From Limnohabitans sp. Rim8 (lineage in GTDB: Bacteria; Pseudomonadota; Gammaproteobacteria; Burkholderiales; Burkholderiaceae_C), in NCBI GenBank assembly GCA_945877725.1, contig CAMDXR010000209.1:1-5788 (forward strand): DNA of 5,788 nt, read 5' to 3'. A program made the translations under genes and the position numbers. Numbering within the stretch: the stretch's first letter is position 1; each line of letters starts with the position of its first letter. This document shows, piece by piece, positions 1-5,784 of the stretch. The notes under the pieces were generated by a model. It had not been told where the DNA came from. It was given only the letters and a program-made list of their open reading frames with translations, and made no database searches.

Positions 1-635
1 GCATCACCCCTGAATTTGTTCAGCACAAAGCCCTTGATCAAAGCTTGCTCATTGGCGGGCAACAGGGCCCAAGTGCCATACAGGTGTGCAAACGCGCCAC
101 CCCGGTCGATGTCGGTCACCAGCAAACACCGGGCTTGCACATGGCGGGCAACGCGCATGTTCACAATGTCGCTGGCGTGCAGGTTGATCTCGGCAGGAGA
201 CCCTGCCCCCTCGATCACCACCACATCGTTTTCTGCGCACAAAGCGTCCAAGGCTGCCGTGATGTGGGGCCAGACTTTTTCACTGCGTTCGCGCCAAGGC
301 GTGTCGCCCAGTTCGCGGTCGACCTCGCCCATCAACACCACTTGGCTGCGTGTATCGGCCTCGGGTTTGAGCAGCACCGGGTTCATGCGCACGTCGGGCT
401 CGGCCCGGGCAGCCAGCGCCTGAAAATATTGTGCGCTGCCGATTTCGCCTGGCTGAGTTTGCCCTTGGGCATTGGCCACACCCGCCACCACACGGGCGTT
501 GTTGCTCATGTTTTGCGCCTTGAAGGGGGCCACCTTGAGCCCGCGTTGCGCGTAATGACGACACAAGGCGGTGGTGAGCCAGCTTTTGCCAGCGCCACTG
601 GTGGTGCCCAGCACCATCACACAAACAGCGTTCAT
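1..635 (-). CDS. cobQ: Cobyric acid synthase CobQ, N-terminal part (runs off the left edge)
   Basis: Glutamine-dependent enzyme that amidates four side chains (b, d, e, g) of adenosylcobyrinic acid a,c-diamide to give adenosylcobyric acid, using ATP; cytoplasmic. Only the first 211 codons plus two bases are present, covering the N-terminal synthetase (dethiobiotin-synthetase-like P-loop) domain. Visible motifs: GTTSGAGKSW (residues 10-19), PFKAQNMSNN (37-46), PDVRMNPVLLKP (80-91), EGAGSPAEINL (142-152), DIDRGGAF (175-182) and NKFRGD (206-211). The glutaminase domain with its catalytic Cys/His, expected in a full protein of roughly 480-500 residues, lies outside, so intactness cannot be judged. 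The ATG shares the bases ATGA with the cobC stop and has an AAGGAG ribosome site 8 bases upstream, which fixes the start. It is the seventh and last visible gene of the operon. Residues 48-62, before GEIGSAQ, look like a variable loop. CobB/CbiA is excluded by the QNMSNN and MNPVLLKP motifs. Confidence 0.96.
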   Translation of the reverse strand, partial: MNAVCVMVLGTTSGAGKSWLTTALCRHYAQRGLKVAPFKAQNMSNNARVVAGVANAQGQTQPGEIGSAQYFQALAARAEPDVRMNPVLLKPEADTRSQVVLMGEVDRELGDTPWRERSEKVWPHITAALDALCAENDVVVIEGAGSPAEINLHASDIVNMRVARHVQARCLLVTDIDRGGAFAHLYGTWALLPANEQALIKGFVLNKFRGD

Positions 636-1801
636 GCCGGGGTCTCCTTCAAGGCGGCATCCAGCGCGGCCACGGCTTCGGGCGGTTGCGCACTCCAACG
701 CCACCAACCCGGCAGACCAAACGAGGTGGCATCGCGGCACTTTATGCCGTGCCGACGCAGTGCACTGGCATCCAAGAGCGATGAGGGTTTTGCACAAAAA
801 TAGGGGGTGTCGGTGGGGGCGCAAGTCCAGCCATGGTTTTGCAGGGTTTCGCGCAAGGCCTGCAGCCATTGGGCCAGCCTTGGGCGGCTTTGCGCGACCC
901 ATTGCTGGGTTTCGCTCAGCGTCCACGCTTGCAGCATGGCTTCGCCATGTGCCCCGATGGGCCAAGAAGCGGCCAAAGCATCGAGCGCCAACACATCGGC
1001 CTCTGCACCTGCAGGGGCAATGGCGTAAGCGGCGCGCACACCCGTCAAGCCCAGTGCCTTGTTGGGCGACCAGAGTTGCCAAACTTGCTCAAGCTGCTCG
1101 GGGCTCAAGGCACTTTGGCCCTGCAAGCGCAAAGGCGCATAAGCCCGGTCCAGCACCAGGGTCACATGCGGGCCATGACTGCCCTCACCCGATTGTGCAG
1201 AACTTGGCAAGGTCAGACAATCTTGATTCCGGGTGTTGCGGGGCAAGCCCGACAACACGGCAGCCAATGTTTGCGCCGATTCACTTTGACCCAAGGGGCT
1301 GCCGGGGTCGCACAGCCAACGCAATTGACCCTGATGCTTTGACCCAGCAAGAATGGTCGGTGCAGGCTCCAAAAGGGTCGAACGGTTAAATCCGGTTGAA
1401 AGGTCCGGCAGCTTGGTCAACTGCAAGCCCCAAGCTTGCGCGGCATGGGTGTAGTCGCCATAGGCATGCGGTGGGGTCCAAACATGGCGGTCTCCTGAGC
1501 GCCAGCGCCATGCCGTGATGCGTTGAATGAATTCACTGGCACTGGCCGCCAGCAGCACCCGCTCGGGGGCCACCCCATGCAAGCCAGCGAGGGCACTGCT
1601 CAAGTGGGTGTAAGCAGGGTCCGGGTAGCGTTGCGGGTTGGCTTGCTGCACAGCATGCAATGCCACCGGGCAGGGACCGCAGGCGTTGGCGTTGCTTGAA
1701 AAGTCCCAACGAACCGACCCCAGCGCATCGGTGCCACCGTGGGGGCGGGCAGTCTGAACCAGCCGGTTCGTCAGGGAAGACAATGTTTGCAAAACCGACA
1801 T
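632..1801 (-). CDS. cobC: Threonine-phosphate decarboxylase-like PLP enzyme (CobC; CobD in Salmonella naming)
   Basis: Fold-type I PLP enzyme, 389 residues, expected to decarboxylate L-threonine O-3-phosphate to (R)-1-amino-2-propanol phosphate, the linker that CbiB attaches to adenosylcobyric acid. Seen: HGG (21-23), DFSSNANACGP (33-43, matching the family's DFS-N-NPLGP), RYPDP (58-62), Asp218 in LVLD for the pyridine nitrogen, SPNKALGLTGVR (245-256) with Lys248 as the Schiff-base lysine, and C-terminal Arg356 and Arg368, likely the substrate-binding arginines. Odd: the usual NPxNPTG is DPGSPLG (165-171), so the cofactor-contacting second Asn is Ser168; DEAY is DRAY (218-221); and a Ser/Gly-rich linker spans about 185-211. 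The frame stays open upstream to 2170, but the ATG at 1801 shares one base with the cbiB stop, has a GGAGG site 8 bases before it and starts at family-typical sequence. The stop overlaps the cobQ start by 4 bases. The family is certain; the exact substrate rests on context. Confidence 0.85.
   Translation of the reverse strand: MSVLQTLSSLTNRLVQTARPHGGTDALGSVRWDFSSNANACGPCPVALHAVQQANPQRYPDPAYTHLSSALAGLHGVAPERVLLAASASEFIQRITAWRWRSGDRHVWTPPHAYGDYTHAAQAWGLQLTKLPDLSTGFNRSTLLEPAPTILAGSKHQGQLRWLCDPGSPLGQSESAQTLAAVLSGLPRNTRNQDCLTLPSSAQSGEGSHGPHVTLVLDRAYAPLRLQGQSALSPEQLEQVWQLWSPNKALGLTGVRAAYAIAPAGAEADVLALDALAASWPIGAHGEAMLQAWTLSETQQWVAQSRPRLAQWLQALRETLQNHGWTCAPTDTPYFCAKPSSLLDASALRRHGIKCRDATSFGLPGWWRWSAQPPEAVAALDAALKETPA
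644..649 (-). promoter_or_regulatory. Ribosome binding site for cobQ
   Basis: On the minus strand this reads AAGGAG, followed by 8 bases and then the cobQ ATG at 635-633. It lies inside the last codons of cobC, so ribosomes ending cobC finish directly beside it. It is one of the two clearest Shine-Dalgarno sites in the window and supports the chosen start. Confidence 0.8.
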
Positions 1802-2880
1802 CAAACACCCCTCCCTGTGAACGCCAAGGGCCACTGCAAAGAGCCGCCCTGCAAGGCCAAAATGACAGCCAAAGCGGCCAGTGCCGCCAAACTGGCCACC
1901 ACCTGCCCACACACCCGCAAAGCCATGGCGGTGTCTGACGCCAGGGGGGGCCTGCCCTGTGGGTTGAGTTGGTAAACCCCGGTTTTGCCCAAGCGAATCC
2001 CTAAGCCCACGGCCAAAGCCCCCATCGGCCAGCCGCCATTGGGTGAGGGGGTCAGGCCCGCGTTGTGCATGACCCGGGTCATGCCGCGCCACAAGGTCGG
2101 CAGCCCCAGCAAAACAGCGGTCAGTCGGGCGGGGACCCAAGACAAAACATCGTCTACGCGGGCGGTCCACTTGCCAGCCCAGGCCCAGTTGCGGCCTTGG
2201 CGCTCACCTGGGTAACCCCACATGGCGTCTGCGGTATTGGCAAAACGGTAAAGGGCCGCGCCCGGCAAACCTGCCACCGCAAACCAAAACAAAGGGGCCA
2301 CCACCGAATCGTTGAGGTTTTCGGCCAAAGTAGAGAGTGCGGCCTCGCGCACTTGGGTGGCGTCCAGCACCGATACATCGCGGCTAACCAACCAACTGAC
2401 CCTTTGGCGCCCGGCATCGAGCGATTCAGCCAGCGCTTGCTCCACCGCCAGCACTTCATCGCGCAGCATGCGCCAGGCCAACATGGGCTTGAGCAACAGC
2501 CCCAACAACAGCATTTGAAGCCAGGGTTGCTGGCGCAGCCAATCGCCTTGCAAGACAACTCCGCTGGCCAACGTTGCAAAAAACAGTACCAGCAGGGCAC
2601 CCAAGCTCCAGCCCAAGCAACCCCTGAGAAACTCGCTCAGCGGACGAGAGGCTTTAATGGCCACCTTTTCGGCCCCTTGTTCTGCCGTTTTTGAAACCAC
2701 TTTCGGGGCCATGTAAGGCCCGGCAACGGTCAAATAATGCCCCATCCACACCACCGGGTGCCAACGCGCACGGGGTTCACCCAGCCCAAGGTCCACCGCC
2801 AAAGCCACCACCACCGCGCCAGCCAGTACGGGCCAGTCGGGCAGATTCAGCAGGGACAAAGTGACCATTTCGAGCGACAT
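1801..2880 (-). CDS. cbiB: Adenosylcobinamide-phosphate synthase CbiB (CobD in Pseudomonas naming)
   Basis: Integral membrane enzyme that joins aminopropanol phosphate to adenosylcobyric acid, giving adenosylcobinamide phosphate. With the start at 2880 it has 359 residues, somewhat longer than the usual 310-330. Seen: a hydrophobic N-terminal helix (about 17-34), then the family block DLGLGEPRARWHPVVWMG (30-47), a hydrophobic segment at 88-110, KPMLAWRMLRDEVLAVEQAL (131-150), SRDVSVLD (166-173), ENLNDSVVAP (187-196), FANTADAMWGY (213-223), KWTARVDDVLSWVPARL (237-253), PNGGWPMGALAVGL (280-293) and a C-terminal hydrophobic helix (about 322-343). Extra length sits mainly in the charged loop at about 58-86. 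The start is not settled: ATG at 2880 or 2868, or TTG at 2952 overlapping the gene before it; none has a good ribosome site. A 46-base gap separates the 2880 start from the DUF1636 gene, the widest gap in the operon. The stop shares one base with the cobC start (TGATG). Confidence 0.95.
   Translation of the reverse strand: MSLEMVTLSLLNLPDWPVLAGAVVVALAVDLGLGEPRARWHPVVWMGHYLTVAGPYMAPKVVSKTAEQGAEKVAIKASRPLSEFLRGCLGWSLGALLVLFFATLASGVVLQGDWLRQQPWLQMLLLGLLLKPMLAWRMLRDEVLAVEQALAESLDAGRQRVSWLVSRDVSVLDATQVREAALSTLAENLNDSVVAPLFWFAVAGLPGAALYRFANTADAMWGYPGERQGRNWAWAGKWTARVDDVLSWVPARLTAVLLGLPTLWRGMTRVMHNAGLTPSPNGGWPMGALAVGLGIRLGKTGVYQLNPQGRPPLASDTAMALRVCGQVVASLAALAALAVILALQGGSLQWPLAFTGRGV
1810..1814 (-). 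promoter_or_regulatory. Ribosome binding site for cobC
   Basis: The minus strand reads GGAGG within a longer purine run (AGGGAGGGG, 1816-1808), 8 bases before the ATG at 1801-1799. It lies in the final codons of cbiB. It decides the cobC start against the much longer open frame that runs back to 2170. Confidence 0.8.
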
Positions 2881-2926
2881 GGGGCGATGGGTGAGGTTTA
2901 GCGTTTGGCAGGTGTCAGTGGACGGC

Positions 2927-3298
2927 TTAAAGCATGGGCGGCAAACGGGCAATCATGCCGGGCACCAGGGCTGCGGGGCGCTTGTCGCGTGGCAAATTGC
3001 CATCTGCGGTTTGGTGGTGCAGCACGGCACAGTCCAGCAACTGATGCGCCACCTCGTCGGTGGCCGCCAAATCGCCAAACAAATAACTGTGTTTGCCCGC
3101 AGCTTGATAAGCCGCGGTGCAAGAGCGCGAACAACCGCTCAGGCATGCCATGGCCCGCACTTGCACTTGGGCCCACTCAGGCTGATCACCAAAGGCCTGC
3201 GCCGCCTGCACGGCCTCCAGCAAGATATCGCCCGCCGCGCGTTGGTCACGCGGGGTGTCTACGGTGCGACAAGTGGTGCAAATGATGAGTTCGCTCAT
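2927..3298 (-). CDS. DUF1636-type cysteine-rich metal-binding protein
   Basis: Small soluble protein of 123 residues with no signal peptide or membrane segment. It resembles DUF1636 (COG5469), described only as predicted metal-binding proteins and often met near cobalamin and cobW genes in alpha- and betaproteobacteria; that assignment is from memory. The N-terminus IICTTCRT holds Cys7 and Cys10, followed 41 residues later by CLSGCSRSC with Cys52, Cys56 and Cys60; a further Cys90 is less likely to be a ligand. The spacing of a front pair, a gap of about 40 and a C-x3-C recalls thioredoxin-like [2Fe-2S] ferredoxins, and HSYLFGDL (70-77) recalls the same fold. The ATG at 3298 is 5 bases after the cobO stop, with only a weak ribosome site, implying coupled translation. 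The biochemical role is unknown. By context it may carry electrons or metal for corrinoid adenosylation or cobalt handling; that is inference. Confidence 0.83.
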   Translation of the reverse strand: MSELIICTTCRTVDTPRDQRAAGDILLEAVQAAQAFGDQPEWAQVQVRAMACLSGCSRSCTAAYQAAGKHSYLFGDLAATDEVAHQLLDCAVLHHQTADGNLPRDKRPAALVPGMIARLPPML

Positions 3299-3303
3299 GG
3301 GTT

Positions 3304-3873
3304 TCAGTCTTCTATGCCGCGCTGGGCCGGTATGCCGGCCTTAAAGGCGTGCTTGACCATCGTGATCTCAGACACGGTGTCCGCCAGTTCAATGATTTCG
3401 GGGGGGCAACGGCGACCGGTCAAGCAAACATGCACATGCGAGGGCCGCTCGCGCAGGGTTTGCAGCACCCCCTCCAGCGGCAGCCAGCCATAAATCAAGG
3501 GGTAGGTGATTTCGTCCAGCACCACCAAAAATTGCTCGCCACTCAGGATGGTGGCACGCGCTTTTTCCCAGCCATCGCGGGCCAATTGCGCTGAATGCTC
3601 GAGGTCTTGGCTTTTCCAGCTGAAACCATCGCCCAAACCTTCAATCGGGATGCCCAGTTGCTCGAACATGCGGTGCTCGCCAAACCGAGCCGACGGCACT
3701 TTCATGAATTGGTAAATCTTGACAGCCTTGCCGCGGCCATGCGCACGCAGAGCCAAGCCAAAAGCGGCGGTGCTTTTGCCTTTGCCGTCTCCGGTGTTGA
3801 CGATGACCAAGCCTCGGCGCTCGCCTTCGGATTTTTCGTAGGGCTTCTCGGTGGGTGGGGTTTCAATGTTCAT
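3304..3873 (-). CDS. cobO: Cob(I)yrinic acid a,c-diamide adenosyltransferase CobO (BtuR/CobA family)
   Basis: Transfers the 5'-deoxyadenosyl group of ATP to the Co(I) centre of corrinoids, forming the upper ligand of the coenzyme; cytoplasmic. At 189 residues it is a full-length member of the CobA/CobO/BtuR family, not PduO or EutT. Seen: RRGLVIVNTGDGKGKSTAAFG (19-39) with the family's P-loop GDGKGKST at 28-35; GDGFSW (81-86), whose Phe84 and Trp86 match the Phe91/Trp93 pair that displaces the lower ligand in Salmonella CobA; VVLDEITYPLIYGWL (117-131) with the Walker B acid Asp120; LTGRRCPPEIIELADTVSEI (151-170); and AQRGIE (183-188). The first 18 residues are charged and variable. The ATG lies inside the end of btuD (11-base overlap) and has no recognisable ribosome site, so its translation probably depends on btuD. 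It serves both corrinoid salvage and de novo synthesis. Confidence 0.97.
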   Translation of the reverse strand: MNIETPPTEKPYEKSEGERRGLVIVNTGDGKGKSTAAFGLALRAHGRGKAVKIYQFMKVPSARFGEHRMFEQLGIPIEGLGDGFSWKSQDLEHSAQLARDGWEKARATILSGEQFLVVLDEITYPLIYGWLPLEGVLQTLRERPSHVHVCLTGRRCPPEIIELADTVSEITMVKHAFKAGIPAQRGIED

Positions 3874-4696
3874 GGGGTACTTTGACAGCTAAATTTTTGG
3901 GCAAGGCCACCCATTGGCCTTGCAGGGCATGGACTTCGATGCGGTGGTCAAACACCGCCTCCAGAGCCCGGTGAGTGGTGGCATCGGCACACGCACCTTG
4001 GTGGCAAATTCGGCCCTGGGCCATCACCACCATTTCATCGGCGTGCAGGGCCATGGAGACTTCGTGCAACACGCTGACCACCGTTTTACCTTGTGCTACC
4101 AAGGCTTGTACCAGAGCCAACCAATCGGCTTGGTGCGGGGGGTCGAGGTTGGCCAGGGGTTCGTCCATGAGCAGCACTTCGGACTCCACCGCCAAGGCAC
4201 GCGCCAACAAAACACGCTGGCGCTCGCCTCCGGACAATTGCCCCAAAGAACGGGCACGCCAATCCCAAGCCTGGGTTGCCCGCAGCGCGCGCTCTACCGC
4301 GGCCAGGTCGGCCGGGCTGGGCGGGCTGAGCCAAGCTTGGTGCGGCAAGCGGCCCAACATGGCCACATCCCAAACGGTCAGGTCGTCGGCACTGGTTTCG
4401 TTTTGACCGAGCCAAGCCAACTGGCAGGCACGGGTTTTGTGGTGCCATTGCGCAAGAGGTCGTCCAACCAATAACACATCGCCTGTGTGCGGTAACAAGC
4501 CCGCCAGCGCTTTGAGCAAAGTGGATTTGCCAGCGCCATTGGGCCCAACAATGCTGGTCCAGCGTGCGCGTGGCAAGGCCAGATCAAGATTTTGCAAGAT
4601 GGGCACACCGCCTAAACGGGCGCTCAGGTCAAGGGCTTGCAGGGCCGCATTGGCAGCAACAGCCCCTGCGGGCAACAGGGATGACCTGGACGTCAT
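3863..4696 (-). CDS. btuD: Corrinoid ABC importer ATPase BtuD (FepC/BtuD family)
   Basis: Cytoplasmic ATPase that drives the BtuC permease. 277 residues, usual for the family. Seen: Walker A GPNGAGKST (51-59), Q-loop Gln98 in WLGQNE, signature LSGGERQR (154-161), Walker B VLLMDEP (174-180), D-loop NLDP (183-186) and switch His211 in VLHE. All catalytic elements are intact. The first 18 residues before the beta-strand core are Ala/Ser-rich and probably disordered. The ATG at 4696 gives an ATGA overlap with the btuC stop; a GTG at 4741 would add 15 residues but would sit 49 bases inside btuC, so it is less likely. The sequence family alone does not separate vitamin B12 from haem or siderophore importers; the direct link to cobO and cbiB makes a corrinoid the likely substrate. 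The 3' end overlaps cobO by 11 bases. Confidence 0.9.
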   Translation of the reverse strand: MTSRSSLLPAGAVAANAALQALDLSARLGGVPILQNLDLALPRARWTSIVGPNGAGKSTLLKALAGLLPHTGDVLLVGRPLAQWHHKTRACQLAWLGQNETSADDLTVWDVAMLGRLPHQAWLSPPSPADLAAVERALRATQAWDWRARSLGQLSGGERQRVLLARALAVESEVLLMDEPLANLDPPHQADWLALVQALVAQGKTVVSVLHEVSMALHADEMVVMAQGRICHQGACADATTHRALEAVFDHRIEVHALQGQWVALPKNLAVKVPHEH

Positions 4697-5784
4697 AAGC
4701 CTGCCCCCCGGGACAAATGCGAGTTGCGGCGCATTAACCACAACAAATAACCACCGCCTAGCGCTGCGGTCAGCACACCCACTGGCAATTCTTGAGGGGC
4801 AATCAAGCCCCGCGCCAAGGTGTCAGCGGCCATCAGCAAAGCGCCACCCATGGCACTGGCCAGTAACATCATGCGGCCGCTGGTGGTGTTGACCAAAGAG
4901 CGCACCAAATGGGGGGCGGCCAGTCCGATGAAAGCGATCAAGCCGGTTTGCGCGACGGCCGTGCCCGTGGCCAAAGCCAGCACACCCACCAAAGCGGCGC
5001 GCATAGGCCCCAGCGGCAGACCCAAGCTGCGGGCGGTGGCATCGCCCAGACTCAAGCCATCAAGTACCCGCGCCAACAACCAAGCCACCAAAACGCAAAG
5101 CGACCAAACAGAGGCCATCAAGCCAAAAGAGGTCCAACCTACAAAGCTGGTTGAGCCCAGCATGAAGGCCTGCATGGCCTGCAAGGAATCAGGCGAAAAC
5201 AACAACACCATTTGCGTCAAAGCGCCCAGCACCACACCGACCACCACGCCTGCCAGCAACAAACGCAGCGTGTGTTGCACCCCACTGGCCAGCAGCAAAG
5301 TTAACAAAACTGCCAAAACTGCGCCGCCAAATGCCGCACCCGTCAAACCCAGCCGAACCCAGACACTGCTGGAAAACACGCTCACCGCCACCCCGCTGTT
5401 CATCATGCTGCCCAAGCCCAACATGCCGCCACCGCCCAGCGCGGCCAGTGCCAGCGCCACGCCCAACGAGGCCCCCGAGGCACTGCCCAACAAAAACGGG
5501 TCGGCCAAGGGGTTGCGAAACAAGCCCTGTGCCACCGCCCCCGCCAGCCCCAACAAGGCCCCTGCTGCCCATGCGCCCAAGGTGCGTGGCAAGCGGATTT
5601 CTAAAACAATTTGTTGTGCCATGGCCGTAGCAGACGGGTCGGCTTGCGGATGCAACAAGGGCTGCAGCAAATTCTCAAAACCCGTACTGCCAACCCCAAT
5701 GCCCAGCAACGTCAAGACCAAGGCCAACACAAGCAGCGCCGCCAAGAGCCACCACACGGGCTGCGAATGCCCTTGATTGTTCAT
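4693..5784 (-). CDS. btuC: Corrinoid ABC importer permease BtuC (FecCD family)
   Basis: Inner-membrane permease of a BtuCDF-type importer, 363 residues, slightly above the family's usual 325-350. A hydrophobic N-terminal helix (about 10-30) is followed by IRLPRTLGAWAAGALLGLAG (63-82), GLFRNPLADPFLLGSASGAS (87-106), several long hydrophobic segments, GLIAFIGLAAPHLVR (281-295), the region that couples to the ATPase, and a final block with AADTLAR, ELPVGVLTAALGG and YLLWLMRR near the C-terminus. About ten membrane helices are expected, as in the family. The ATG at 5784 is only 4 bases from the window edge, so its ribosome site cannot be seen and an upstream start cannot be excluded. The stop overlaps the btuD start as ATGA. 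Substrate assignment to cobalamin or cobinamide comes from the neighbouring genes; haem or ferric-siderophore permeases share the same motifs. The solute-binding partner BtuF is not in the window. Confidence 0.88.
   Translation of the reverse strand: MNNQGHSQPVWWLLAALLVLALVLTLLGIGVGSTGFENLLQPLLHPQADPSATAMAQQIVLEIRLPRTLGAWAAGALLGLAGAVAQGLFRNPLADPFLLGSASGASLGVALALAALGGGGMLGLGSMMNSGVAVSVFSSSVWVRLGLTGAAFGGAVLAVLLTLLLASGVQHTLRLLLAGVVVGVVLGALTQMVLLFSPDSLQAMQAFMLGSTSFVGWTSFGLMASVWSLCVLVAWLLARVLDGLSLGDATARSLGLPLGPMRAALVGVLALATGTAVAQTGLIAFIGLAAPHLVRSLVNTTSGRMMLLASAMGGALLMAADTLARGLIAPQELPVGVLTAALGGGYLLWLMRRNSHLSRGAGL

Noticed and set aside
1..635. Possibility that the partial gene is a CobB/CbiA a,c-diamide synthase or a BioD-like protein
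   Set aside because: The motifs PFKAQNMSNN, MNPVLLKP and GAGSPAEINL are specific to cobyric acid synthase.
45..803. 252-codon open frame on the plus strand opposite cobQ and the end of cobC
   Set aside because: Antisense to the conserved CobQ P-loop and substrate motifs. The His/Gln/Ala-rich product shows no recognisable domain.
571..1389. 272-codon plus-strand open frame opposite cobC
   Set aside because: Arg/Pro/His/Ala-rich translation typical of a shadow frame in GC-rich DNA, fully inside cobC and the start of cobQ.
1802..2170. Open frame extending cobC upstream by 123 codons, giving a 512-residue reading
   Set aside because: It overlaps the highly conserved part of cbiB in another frame, its translation resembles no PLP enzyme, and the ATG at 1801 has a strong ribosome site and a stop-start overlap with cbiB.
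2881..2926. Possible terminator or internal promoter in the 46-base gap before cbiB
   Set aside because: No stable inverted repeat with a T-run and no convincing -35/-10 pair could be seen on the minus strand.
4697..4741. GTG start at 4741 adding 15 residues to BtuD
   Set aside because: It would begin 49 bases inside btuC. The ATG at 4696 forms the common ATGA overlap and already leaves an N-terminal tail before the ATPase core.
4820..5776. 318-codon open frame on the plus strand opposite btuC
   Set aside because: It lies wholly antisense to a well-supported permease. Its translation is low-complexity (rich in Ala, Pro, Lys, Thr and Asn), as expected from the complement of a GC-rich membrane-protein gene, and it shows no family motif.
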